From Mycolicibacterium sp. S2-37 (GTDB taxonomy: Bacteria > Actinomycetota > Actinomycetes > Mycobacteriales > Mycobacteriaceae): a stretch of DNA of 64,000 nt. The notes below the pieces were generated by a model. The model did no database searches, was not told the DNA's origin, and saw nothing but the letters and a program-made list of their open reading frames with translations. Positions within the stretch are counted from its first letter, which is position 1. Every line of letters starts with the position of its first letter. The stretch lies in NCBI RefSeq assembly GCF_017352375.1, contig NZ_JAFEVR010000014.1:209114-273113 (forward strand), given 5' to 3'. The position numbers and the translations under genes were made by a program. This document shows, piece after piece, positions 1-7,829 of this stretch.

Positions 1-534
1 GCCGGTGCGCTGGTGCTCGAAGGCGTCCGTGACCGGGTGGCCGCGCTGGTCGCCGAACTGGGTGACGATGCCCAGGTCGGTTTCCATGGTCACGAGAACC
101 TCGGCCTCGGCGTCGCCAACTCCATCGAGGCGGTGCGCGCCGGCGCCAAGCAGATCGACGGGTCCTGTCGGCGCTTCGGCGCGGGCGCGGGCAACGCGCC
201 GGTCGAGGCGCTCATCGGAGTGTTCGACAAGATCGGCGTGAAGACCGGTATCGACTTCTTCGACATCGCCGACGCGGCCGAGGAGGTCGTCGCCCCCGCG
301 ATGCCGGCCGAATGCCTGCTGGACCGCAACGCGCTCATCATGGGCTACTCCGGGGTGTACTCGAGCTTCCTCAAACATGCGATCCGTCAGTCCGAGCGCT
401 ACGGTGTACCCGCGCACAAGCTGTTGCACCGTGCGGGCCAGCGGAAGCTGATCGGTGGTCAGGAGGACCAGCTGATCGACATCGCCCTGGAGATCAAGCG
501 CGAGATGGACGGCGAACGGGCCGCGGCGCGCTGA
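1..534 (+). CDS. hsaF: 4-hydroxy-2-oxovalerate aldolase HsaF (5' truncated)
   Basis: The last 177 codons of a DRE-TIM metallolyase are present; the frame is open to base 1, so the N-terminus lies outside the window. The motif GFHGHENLG (nt 79-105) carries the His-x-His pair that binds the divalent metal in BphI/HsaF-type aldolases. The helical C-terminal region, with IMGYSGVYSSFLKH, is typical of the class that channels acetaldehyde or propionaldehyde to a partner dehydrogenase (HsaG), which should lie just upstream. In steroid catabolism HsaF cleaves the 4-hydroxy-2-oxo acid made from rings A/B to pyruvate and an aldehyde. It is apparently the last gene of its operon, since the next gene is an unrelated membrane protein. 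The family call is firm; assignment to hsaF rather than another BphI paralogue rests on the surrounding steroid genes. Confidence 0.88.
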   Translation, partial: AGALVLEGVRDRVAALVAELGDDAQVGFHGHENLGLGVANSIEAVRAGAKQIDGSCRRFGAGAGNAPVEALIGVFDKIGVKTGIDFFDIADAAEEVVAPAMPAECLLDRNALIMGYSGVYSSFLKHAIRQSERYGVPAHKLLHRAGQRKLIGGQEDQLIDIALEIKREMDGERAAAR

Positions 535-589
535 ACGCCTGACCCAACCCTGCCGCCATCGCGACGGCTGCATCGACATCGGAGATGTT

Positions 590-1303
590 CTGACACAGCG
601 CTCGGCGAGTGACGAGGCGTTCCTCGTCGCCGATGGGGTCGACGTCGCCGTCGCGCCGGTCCTCGACCCGCCCCGGGCTCGCGGCTGGATCCATGTCGTG
701 GCGACGGCCTGCGCCGTCGTCGGCGGCGCGGTGCTGGTGGTCCTGGCCTGGACCGGTACGCGGTCCGCCGGCGCCGGGTGGGCGGCACTGATCTATGTCA
801 TGGCCATCGTCGCCATGTTCGGTGTGAGCGCCACCTACCACCGGGTGCGCTGGACGTCGCCGGGCGCACACAAGTGGATGATGCGTGCCGATCACTCGTT
901 GATCTTCGTGTTCATCGCGGCCACGTATACGCCGCTCGCGGTGCTGGCGATGCCGCCGCACACCGGGGCGCTGGTGCTGACCATCGTGTGGTCGGGTGCC
1001 GGCGCCGGTGTGGTCCTGAAAGTGCTCTGGCCGACGGGGCCGCGATGGGTGGGCGTACCGCTGTACCTCCTGCTCGGCTACGTGGCGATCTGGTTCGCCG
1101 ACACATTGCTGCTGGGCGCGGGCGCCCTGGTGGTCGCGCTGCTGATCGCCGGCGCGGTCCTCTACAACCTCGGTGCCATCTGTTACGGCACGCGCTGGCC
1201 GAACCCGTGGCCCGACCACTTCGGGCACCACGAGATCTTCCATGCCTTCACGGCCGCCGCGGCGATCTGCCATTTCGCCGCGATCTGGCTGGTCATCCGG
1301 TAG
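590..1303 (+). CDS. Hemolysin III / PAQR-family membrane protein, start uncertain
   Basis: About seven hydrophobic segments and the PAQR/HlyIII signature residues are visible: SATYHR in the first third, the MRADHS segment, and GHHEIFHAF near the C-terminus. These supply the Ser, Asp and His residues that bind zinc in this superfamily. The function of bacterial members is unclear. The conserved N-terminal RGWIH segment (nt about 680-694) is in frame but lies upstream of the first canonical start, GTG at 698. There is no in-frame ATG, GTG or TTG between an in-frame stop at 473-475 and 698. The coordinate given assumes a CTG start at 590, preceded by GGAG at 581-584. A frameshift, or a shorter protein starting at 698, are alternatives. 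The 3' end overlaps the convergent dedA gene by 11 bp. Confidence 0.7.
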   Translation: MTQRSASDEAFLVADGVDVAVAPVLDPPRARGWIHVVATACAVVGGAVLVVLAWTGTRSAGAGWAALIYVMAIVAMFGVSATYHRVRWTSPGAHKWMMRADHSLIFVFIAATYTPLAVLAMPPHTGALVLTIVWSGAGAGVVLKVLWPTGPRWVGVPLYLLLGYVAIWFADTLLLGAGALVVALLIAGAVLYNLGAICYGTRWPNPWPDHFGHHEIFHAFTAAAAICHFAAIWLVIR

Positions 1304-1937
1304 TCGAGGATTTGCGCCGCCGCATCAACCACACCGCGGCCAGCACTGCGACCAGCCCGAAGACGATGTACTGGTAGCGCGACGCCCACGACGACACGAG
1401 TTCCCAGTTGCCGCCGAGGTGGAAGCCGGCCACCACCAGCAGGCTGTTCCAGGCCGCGCTGCCCAGTGCGGTGAGCGCGACGAAGCGGGTGATGGGCATG
1501 CGGTACATCCCGGCCGGAATCGAGACCAGGCTGCGCACGACGGGAATCATGCGCCCGAACAGCACCGCCTTGGATCCGTGCCGGTGGAACCACTTCTCGC
1601 TCTTGGCGAGGTCGTCGATGGAGAAGAACGGTAACCGCTCGACCAACCGGTGCACCCGCTCACGCCCGAGGGCGGCGCCCACCAGGTACAGCACGACCGC
1701 GCCCAGAACGGATCCGATGGTGGTCCAGGTGATGGCCTCCCACAGCGACATCTCGCCGCGAGCGGCGGCGAATCCGGTCAACGGCAGGATGATCTCGCTG
1801 GGCAGGGGAGGGAAGATGTTCTCGGCGGCGATCGCTGCTCCCGCGCCGATGCCGCCGAGCCGCTCCATCAACGACACCGCCCAGCCGGCCACTCCGCCGA
1901 TCTCCGGGTTGGCGCTCGCGAGTGCGGGGGCATCCAT
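1293..1937 (-). CDS. DedA-family membrane protein (SNARE-associated/VTT domain)
   Basis: A 214-residue polytopic membrane protein. The segment AENIFPPLPSEIILPLTGF near the N-terminus is the DedA signature reentrant loop. GRMIPVVRSLVSIPAG in the middle is the conserved Arg-containing motif that is essential in E. coli DedA proteins. The family is linked to proton-dependent membrane homeostasis and undecaprenyl- or phospholipid translocation; the substrate cannot be told from sequence. ATG at 1937 was chosen because the upstream in-frame extension is low-complexity and Arg-rich, and the family begins just before this hydrophobic region. It is divergent from recQ, with starts about 108 bp apart, and convergent with the HlyIII-like gene. 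Confidence 0.85.
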   Translation of the reverse strand: MDAPALASANPEIGGVAGWAVSLMERLGGIGAGAAIAAENIFPPLPSEIILPLTGFAAARGEMSLWEAITWTTIGSVLGAVVLYLVGAALGRERVHRLVERLPFFSIDDLAKSEKWFHRHGSKAVLFGRMIPVVRSLVSIPAGMYRMPITRFVALTALGSAAWNSLLVVAGFHLGGNWELVSSWASRYQYIVFGLVAVLAAVWLMRRRKSSTTG

Positions 1938-2044
1938 GACATCGACAATAGAGAGCCGCCGCGCTGCGACCCCGGCTGTGGGCTGTCGGCGCAGGCGGGC
2001 ACGATGAAGCGGTGACCCTTCCCCCGTCGCTTCGCTCGCCCCAG

Positions 2045-4123
2045 ATGACCACCCGTGCGGACGCGCAGCAGATCCTCGAACAGCTGGCGGGTTCCGGTGC
2101 GGTCCTGCGCGACGATCAGTGGACCGCGATCGAGGCACTGGTGGTCGATCGCCGCCAGGCGCTGGTCGTACAGCGCACTGGATGGGGCAAGTCGGCGGTG
2201 TACTTCATCGCGGCCAAGCTGCTGCGCGCTGCAGGCCGCGGCCCGACGGTGATCGTGTCCCCGCTGCTGGCGTTGATGCGCAACCAGGTCGCGGCGGCCG
2301 AGCGGGCCGGTGTGCAGGCGGCGACGATCAACTCCGGCAACGTCGCCGAGTGGGACGACATCCACGGACGGGTCCAGCAGGGGGAGCTCGACGTGCTGCT
2401 CGTCAGCCCGGAACGGCTGAACAATCCCGACTTTCGCGACAACGTAATGCCCGCGCTGGCCGCCGACGCCGGACTCGTCGTCGTCGACGAGGCGCACTGC
2501 GTGTCCGACTGGGGGCACGACTTCCGGCCTGACTACCGCCGCATCCGCACCCTCATCGGTGAGTTGGGACACGACGTCCCGGTGCTCGCCACCACCGCGA
2601 CCGCCAACGACCGCGTGGTCGAGGACGTGGCCGGTCAACTCGGCGTGGGCGGGCGCGACACGCTCGTGCTGCGCGGCGGGCTGGACCGGGAGTCACTGCG
2701 GCTGTCGGTCGTGAAGGCGGGCAACCCCGCCCAGCGGGCCGCCTGGATCGCCGCACACCTCGGCGAGCTGCCGGGTTCGGGCATCATCTACACCCTCACC
2801 GTGGCCCAGGCCCACGACATCGCGGCGCTGCTGCGCGAACGCGGGCATACCGTGGCCGCGTACACGGGTTCCACCGATCCGACCGAACGCGAGCAGCTCG
2901 AATCCGACCTGCTGGCCAACCGCGTCAAGGCGCTCGTCGCGACGTCAGCGCTCGGAATGGGTTTCGACAAACCCGACCTCGGATTCGTCGTGCACCTCGG
3001 TGCGCCGTCGTCGCCGATCGCCTACTACCAACAGGTCGGCCGTGCCGGCCGCGCCACCGCGAGCGCGGACGTCGTGCTGCTGCCCGGCCGGGAGGACCAG
3101 GAAGTCTGGCGGTACTTCGCGTCTGTCGCATTCCCGTCGGAACCGATGGTGCGCAAGGTGATCGGGGCCCTGGAGGTCGACCGCCCACAGTCGACGGTGG
3201 CGCTCGAGCCGCTCGTGGACCTCAACCGCAGCAGGCTGGAGATGGTGCTCAAGGTGCTCGACGTCGACGGTGCGGTCCGTCGGGTCAAGGGCGGCTGGCT
3301 GAGCACCGGTGCGCCGTGGGTCTACGACGAGGACCGCTATCGGCGCCTCGACGAGGCGCGCCGCCGCGAGCAGCAGGCGATGCTCGACTACCAGGACACC
3401 ACGGGCTGCCGGATGACGTTTCTGCGCGGCCAACTCGACGATCCGGAGCTGCGAGACGGGGAGCGCTGCGGTCGGTGCGACAATTGTGCCGGGGCTGATT
3501 TCACCGCCGATGTCGACGCGGCGGACACCGACGACGTCCGCAGGCAGTTGATGCGGCCGGGTGTGGAGCTCAGTGCCCGCCGGCAGTGGCCCTCGGGGCT
3601 GGCCAAGCTCGGTCTGGATCTCAGTGGGCGCATCGTCGACGGTCCCGCGACGGGTCGGGTCATCGGCCGGCTGACCGATCTGGGCTGGGGGACGCGGTTG
3701 CGGCGACTGCTCGACGAGCCCGACGGCGAGGTGTCCGACGACGTGGTGCGTGCGGCGGTCGACGTGCTGGCCGCATGGAACTGGCAGACCCGACCGGTGG
3801 CCGTGCTCGGCCTCGACTCGAACACCCGTCCACTGCTGATCCGGTCGCTGACCGAGCGACTGGCCCGACTGGGTCGTCTGGCCGACCTCGGCACACTGTC
3901 CTACCGCCCGGAGCGCCGACCGGTGACCGCCGCAAACTCCGCCTATCGCGTTGCCGGTCTGCATGATTCGTGGGCAACGCCCGACCTGGGCGACCCCGGG
4001 GGGCCGGTGCTGCTGGTGGACGACGTCGCCGACACCGGGTGGACGCTCACCATGGCCGCCCGCGTGGTCCGTGCCGCCGGTGCGCCCGAGGTGCTGCCCT
4101 TCGCGTTGGCATCGGTCAGCTGA
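2045..4123 (+). CDS. recQ: RecQ-family DNA helicase with C-terminal phosphoribosyltransferase-like domain
   Basis: A 692-residue superfamily-2 helicase. Walker A is RTGWGKS (about residues 44-50), the DEAH box is at 148-151 followed by CVSDWGHDFRPDYRR, the RecQ aromatic-rich loop, and the helicase C domain has GMGFDKPDLGFVVHLG and QVGRAGR. A RecQ zinc motif is present with Cys at about 455, 475, 478 and 481. The usual winged-helix/HRDC end is replaced by about 200 residues ending in VLLVDDVADTGWTLT (about 655-669). That is the PRPP-binding loop of type I phosphoribosyltransferases, as in ComF. ATG at 2045 is preferred over GTG at 2012. The protein probably unwinds recombination or repair intermediates; what the extra domain does is unknown. 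There is no co-directional neighbour, so it is likely monocistronic. Confidence 0.9.
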   Translation: MTTRADAQQILEQLAGSGAVLRDDQWTAIEALVVDRRQALVVQRTGWGKSAVYFIAAKLLRAAGRGPTVIVSPLLALMRNQVAAAERAGVQAATINSGNVAEWDDIHGRVQQGELDVLLVSPERLNNPDFRDNVMPALAADAGLVVVDEAHCVSDWGHDFRPDYRRIRTLIGELGHDVPVLATTATANDRVVEDVAGQLGVGGRDTLVLRGGLDRESLRLSVVKAGNPAQRAAWIAAHLGELPGSGIIYTLTVAQAHDIAALLRERGHTVAAYTGSTDPTEREQLESDLLANRVKALVATSALGMGFDKPDLGFVVHLGAPSSPIAYYQQVGRAGRATASADVVLLPGREDQEVWRYFASVAFPSEPMVRKVIGALEVDRPQSTVALEPLVDLNRSRLEMVLKVLDVDGAVRRVKGGWLSTGAPWVYDEDRYRRLDEARRREQQAMLDYQDTTGCRMTFLRGQLDDPELRDGERCGRCDNCAGADFTADVDAADTDDVRRQLMRPGVELSARRQWPSGLAKLGLDLSGRIVDGPATGRVIGRLTDLGWGTRLRRLLDEPDGEVSDDVVRAAVDVLAAWNWQTRPVAVLGLDSNTRPLLIRSLTERLARLGRLADLGTLSYRPERRPVTAANSAYRVAGLHDSWATPDLGDPGGPVLLVDDVADTGWTLTMAARVVRAAGAPEVLPFALASVS

Positions 4124-4132
4124 GCGTGGCTC

Positions 4133-4789
4133 TCAGTCGGCCAGCCGTTGCCGGGCCACTTCGGCGGCACCGTTTCCGGTGATGAGCCAGAGCGTGGCGA
4201 GGCCGGTGACGAGTGCCTCGACGGAGATGTCGGCGCGGCCGTCCAGGTAGGCCAGGATCGCATCCGCGGTGCCGCCGACGATGAACGCCGGCGCAATGGC
4301 AGCCAGGGGATCCTTCTCGAGTTCGACGTCGTGCACGGACCGGGCGTGGGCCACCAGGACGGCGGTGAGGCTGTTCATGACGGCGCTGCGATGTTGATGC
4401 AGTGCCGACGAACTCGCGACGCCGCCCAGCAGGATCCTTCCCCGTCGCGGATCACCGACCAGAGCGTGCACCAGCGCCTCCACGGCCGCCCACGCCTGGA
4501 CGTCGAGCGGTTCGCCGGCCGTACGAACCAGTGCGGCCGTGGTGTCGGCCCGAACCCGGTCGGCGATGTCGTCGACGGTGGCGGTCGCGACTTCGTCCAG
4601 GTCGGCGAAATTCTCGTAGAAGTAGCGCTTGTTCAGGCCGGCGCCGGAGCACAGTTTGTCGACGGTGGTGGTGCGCCACTCCCCGCCGGCGATGGCGTCC
4701 GTGGCAGCCTCCAGCAGCCGTGCGCGTCGCTGCTGGCGGCGGGCATCAGCGCTCAGCCCGCCATAACTGCGTCGCGGTTTCTCGGCCAC
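4133..4789 (-). CDS. TetR-family transcriptional regulator
   Basis: A 218-residue protein with an N-terminal TetR helix-turn-helix: RRARLLEAATDAIA, then TTTVDKLCSGAGLNKRYFYENFADLDEV. The rest is a helical ligand-binding domain that I cannot assign to a ligand. GTG at 4789 is the chosen start; the upstream in-frame residues do not look like family sequence. It is divergent from a three-gene operon (unknown protein, SDR, CYP136). Two palindromes in the shared 131-bp intergenic region look like its operators. Mtb has the same association (Rv3058c TetR beside Rv3057c SDR and cyp136 Rv3059). It is probably the local repressor of the CYP136 operon and of itself. Confidence 0.88.
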   Translation of the reverse strand: MAEKPRRSYGGLSADARRQQRRARLLEAATDAIAGGEWRTTTVDKLCSGAGLNKRYFYENFADLDEVATATVDDIADRVRADTTAALVRTAGEPLDVQAWAAVEALVHALVGDPRRGRILLGGVASSSALHQHRSAVMNSLTAVLVAHARSVHDVELEKDPLAAIAPAFIVGGTADAILAYLDGRADISVEALVTGLATLWLITGNGAAEVARQRLAD

Positions 4790-4852
4790 CGAATGATCGT
4801 CGCACCCATGGCGGCGGTCTGACGCCCGCAGTCTTGACAGCACCGCACCATT

Positions 4853-4872
4853 CTGGCACGGTTCGGTACCAG
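4853..4872. promoter_or_regulatory. Putative TetR operator A (imperfect palindrome)
   Basis: CTGGCACG-GTTC-GGTACCAG is an imperfect inverted repeat (outer arms CTGG/CCAG, inner AC/GT) between the divergent TetR gene and the CYP136 operon. Its centre is 25 bp from the centre of a perfect palindrome at 4879-4896, and both share the GGCACG element. Operator function is inferred from position and symmetry. Confidence 0.5.
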
Positions 4873-4878
4873 ATAAAT

Positions 4879-4896
4879 TGGCACGAAGTCGTGCCA
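4879..4896. promoter_or_regulatory. Putative TetR operator B (perfect palindrome)
   Basis: TGGCACGA-AG-TCGTGCCA is a perfect 8+2+8 inverted repeat 24 bp upstream of the GTG start of the first gene of the CYP136 operon. Size and symmetry fit a TetR dimer site. It would cover the likely core promoter or leader of the rightward operon. The Shine-Dalgarno-like GAGGAG follows at 4909-4914. Confidence 0.62.
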
Positions 4897-4920
4897 GAAT
4901 TCTGAGATGAGGAGACCCTT

Positions 4921-5577
4921 GTGGACACCAGCGCGGCCCCCGGTACTTCGGTACTCACCGAACTACGGGATGTCGCCGGTGAGCGGCCTGCCGTCGCGCG
5001 CCGGCTGATCTGGGCGTACGTCCGGGAGTTGGGCGATCACGCACGCCATGAACAACTGGCCGAACTGTTCGCGCGCGGCGCCGCTCCCGAGGGTCCGCAC
5101 GGCGCCATGGAGGGCCTGATCGTGGGCAAGCTGTTCGGCATCCCCGAGGCGCACCTGGCCAATCCGCTGATGAAGATCGATCCCACCTGGCGCGGTAAGA
5201 CCTTCGACGTCGAGGCCGGAACCGGGTTCAACCGGCTCAGTCCGCTGGCGAAGTACACCCTGCGCGCGGTGGTACCCCACTACGGCGGCCTGCATCGGGT
5301 CGGACCGGAAGTGCACGGGTTCGGGTTCGACCACTGCATCGACACCGCCGCAGTGGCGCCGTTCAATCAGGTACGGGCCTTGGACTACTCGCCCGCGCAG
5401 TACCGGAATCCGAGCGTGCGCACCTTCCCGATCAAGCGCACCCGTGACGAGATCGTCGAACTGATTCCCGGTGTGTACCTGGGCCGGGCGTTGCTGTCGA
5501 TGCCTGACGGTGAGCGGCGACTGATCGCGTACTTCGCCCTCCGGCACTTCAGCGACGAATGTGGTGGTCGGTCATGA
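4921..5577 (+). CDS. Conserved hypothetical protein of the CYP136 cluster
   Basis: 218 residues with no motif I can assign to a characterised family. There is no signal peptide or membrane segment. Recognisable stretches are a helical N-terminus, MEGLIVGKLFG (about residues 63-73), PTWRGKTFD (about 87-95), a central aromatic/His-rich stretch (PHYGGLHRVGPEVHGFGFDH) and a C-terminal RDEIVELIPGVYLGRALL. The last looks like a small ligand-binding beta-barrel edge, but this is only an impression. The GTG start at 4921 is supported by GAGGAG 6 nt upstream. The stop overlaps the SDR start (ATGA), so the two are translationally coupled. Its place as first gene of a TetR-controlled SDR-P450 operon suggests a role in handling the same lipid substrate. 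Confidence 0.75.
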   Translation: MDTSAAPGTSVLTELRDVAGERPAVARRLIWAYVRELGDHARHEQLAELFARGAAPEGPHGAMEGLIVGKLFGIPEAHLANPLMKIDPTWRGKTFDVEAGTGFNRLSPLAKYTLRAVVPHYGGLHRVGPEVHGFGFDHCIDTAAVAPFNQVRALDYSPAQYRNPSVRTFPIKRTRDEIVELIPGVYLGRALLSMPDGERRLIAYFALRHFSDECGGRS

Positions 5578-6383
5578 TCGACCTGGACGGCGCCGTCGCC
5601 TGTGTGACCGGCGGGGCCCGGGGTATCGGACGGGCGACTGCCGCAGAACTGGTCCGACGCGGCGCGCGCGTATGGATCGGTGACATCGACACCGAGGAGG
5701 TCGATCGTGCGAGCCGCGAAATAGGTTCACGCGGAATGTATCTCGATGTCACCGACGCGGCCAGTGTGTCGGCCTTCCACCAGGCGGCCAGCGGTGACGG
5801 GCCGCCGGCCATGCTGGTCAACAACGCCGGAATCCAGCTCATGGGCGCATTCACCGATCAACGGGTGGAGCTGTACCACCGCGAGGTGGCCGTCAACCTG
5901 GTTGGCGTCATCAACGGCATGCATGCTTTCCTTCCGGGCATGCTCGACCGCGACCACGGCCACATCGTCAACGTCGCGTCGATGGCGGCCAAGGTCACCA
6001 CACCGGGAATCTCGGTCTACAGCGCCACCAAGTACGCCGTCGCCGCGCTGTCGCGAGCTGTTCGCGCCGAGATCGCCTCCAGTGCAGTCACGTTGAGTAC
6101 CGTACTTCCCACCGCCGTACATACCGAACTCACCGCCGGGGTCGCGCTGGACTGGCTGCCCACCCGTCAGCCGGAACACATCGCGACGGCGATCGCCGAC
6201 AGCGCGCGACACACTCGCCGTGAGGTCACGGTGCCCCGCTGGCTGGGTGTGGTGGGTCTGCTCGAGGAGGCGGTGCCGGAACCGTTGCTGCACAGGGTGA
6301 AGAGCTTCGTGACCATGGGCCGACCGCCGGGTCACTACGACCCCGCGGCACGACGCGGCTATCTCGATCGCGTGGGCCGGTGA
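5574..6383 (+). CDS. Short-chain dehydrogenase/reductase, CYP136-cluster (Rv3057c-like)
   Basis: A 269-residue classical SDR. The cofactor motif is TGGARGIG near the N-terminus, followed by LDVTD, then NNAG, and the catalytic Ser (NVASMAAK) with YSATK. An Asp-containing strand end (WIGDID) suggests NAD(H) rather than NADP(H). The ATG at 5574 lies in the ATGA overlap with the upstream gene, and the 3' end overlaps cyp136 in a GTGA. All three are therefore tightly coupled. It probably oxidises or reduces an alcohol/ketone next to the P450 step. The substrate is unknown. Confidence 0.85.
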   Translation: MIDLDGAVACVTGGARGIGRATAAELVRRGARVWIGDIDTEEVDRASREIGSRGMYLDVTDAASVSAFHQAASGDGPPAMLVNNAGIQLMGAFTDQRVELYHREVAVNLVGVINGMHAFLPGMLDRDHGHIVNVASMAAKVTTPGISVYSATKYAVAALSRAVRAEIASSAVTLSTVLPTAVHTELTAGVALDWLPTRQPEHIATAIADSARHTRREVTVPRWLGVVGLLEEAVPEPLLHRVKSFVTMGRPPGHYDPAARRGYLDRVGR

Positions 6384-7822
6384 CCGTCTTGAGTCCCGAT
6401 CCGGTGGCGGCGGCCAGGCATCGGGTGCAGTCGGCGGCAGCCCGCCTGACATCGCGGTATCCCAGCCGCGTGCGGGCGCTGGCCGACCCGCCGCCGGGCT
6501 CAGGACTCGAACCGGTGCTGGGAGACTACGGATTTCCGGTGCTGGGCCACGTGATGAGCTCGATCGCCGACCCGCTCGACTTCGCGCGCCGGCGCTATGA
6601 GCGCTACGGTCCGGTGTCCTGGGCCGGCGGTGTCGGCTTTCGCGTCGTCCAACTGATGGGGCCCGAGGCGCTGGAGACGGCCTGGATCAACAAGGACAAG
6701 GCGTTCTCCAGCACCCGCGGCTGGGCGCCGGTGATCGGGCCGTTCTTCCATCGGGGCATCATGCTGCTCGACTTCGACGAGCACCGCGACCACCGCCGGA
6801 TCATGCAGCACGCCTTCACCCGCTCCGCCCTCGACGGCTATCTGGAGCTCATGCGTCCCGGGATCGAGAACGCCATCGCGGGCTGGCCGACCGCGACCGG
6901 CTTCCACTTCTATCCCTCGGTCAAGCGCCTGCTGCTCGACCAGGCCGCCGAAGTCTTCGTCGGCGCGCGGCTGGGCGCAGAGTCCGACCGTCTGTCTGCC
7001 GACTTCCACGACACGGTGTGCGGCGGCCAGGCGCTGATCCGCGCAGACGTGCCCGGCGGCACCTGGGCACGCGGACTGCGCGCGCGGACGCGGCTCGAAC
7101 GCTACTTCGCGGATGCGGTTCCGGCGCGGCGAGCCGGTGACGGCACTGATCTGTTCTCCATGCTCTGCCGTGTCCGCACCGAGGACGGCGACCGCTTCAG
7201 CGACGGCGACATCGTCAACCACATGATCTTTTTGCTGATGGCCGCCCACGACACCAGCGCCATAGCCGTCTCCATGCTGGTCTATGAACTCGGCCGGAAC
7301 ATCCAGTGGCAGAACCTGTTGCGAGACGAGGCACTCGCCGACCCGAACGACGAACTCACGATGTCCGACCTGGCGGCCGGGTACCCGTTGCTCGACGCCG
7401 CGTTCAAGGAGGCCCTGCGGATGTACGCCCCGGCCGGCACCCTGTTCCGTCAGGCGATCGCCGACACGGAGGTGGCGGGGCATTTCATTCCACGTAAGAG
7501 CCAGGTGGCGATCAATGTCTACGCCTCGATGCGGCTGTCCGACTGGTGGCCCGACCCGGATCGCTTCGATCCGGGTCGCTTCCTCGAAGGCGCCGACCCG
7601 AAACCGGTGCACCGCTATGCATTCGCGCCGTTCGGTGGTGGCGTGCACAAGTGCCTCGGCCAGCAGTTCGCCGACATGAACGTCAAGGTGATCATGCATC
7701 ACCTGCTGCGGCGCTGTGAGTGGCGCGTGCCCGCCGGCTACGAGCCCCTGCTGAGCTGGGGCACCGGGCCCACACCGGCCGACGGGCTCCCCATCTCGCT
7801 GCGCAGGCGCTCTGCGGGCTGA
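6380..7822 (+). CDS. cyp136: Cytochrome P450, CYP136 family
   Basis: 480 residues. The heme-binding loop FAPFGGGVHKCLG places the thiolate Cys at 425. The K-helix ExxR is in FKEALRMY. The I-helix reads MAAHDTSA, with HDT instead of the common G-x-D/E-T, as I recall for Mtb CYP136. The segment WAPVIGPFFHRGIMLLDF closely matches what I remember of CYP136A1. This P450 class takes electrons from a ferredoxin/reductase and inserts oxygen into an unknown, probably lipid, substrate. GTG at 6380 overlaps the SDR stop. It is the last gene of the TetR-controlled operon; the next gene is convergent and 7 bp away. Confidence 0.88.
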   Translation: MTVLSPDPVAAARHRVQSAAARLTSRYPSRVRALADPPPGSGLEPVLGDYGFPVLGHVMSSIADPLDFARRRYERYGPVSWAGGVGFRVVQLMGPEALETAWINKDKAFSSTRGWAPVIGPFFHRGIMLLDFDEHRDHRRIMQHAFTRSALDGYLELMRPGIENAIAGWPTATGFHFYPSVKRLLLDQAAEVFVGARLGAESDRLSADFHDTVCGGQALIRADVPGGTWARGLRARTRLERYFADAVPARRAGDGTDLFSMLCRVRTEDGDRFSDGDIVNHMIFLLMAAHDTSAIAVSMLVYELGRNIQWQNLLRDEALADPNDELTMSDLAAGYPLLDAAFKEALRMYAPAGTLFRQAIADTEVAGHFIPRKSQVAINVYASMRLSDWWPDPDRFDPGRFLEGADPKPVHRYAFAPFGGGVHKCLGQQFADMNVKVIMHHLLRRCEWRVPAGYEPLLSWGTGPTPADGLPISLRRRSAG

Positions 7823-7829
7823 TGCGTCG

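Noticed and set aside
2945..3964. Long minus-strand open frame inside recQ
   Set aside because: Typical high-GC shadow of recQ; Arg/His/Gln-rich, no domain, no ribosome site.
6500..7702. Long minus-strand open frame inside cyp136
   Set aside because: Antisense shadow; the sense frame has full P450 motifs.
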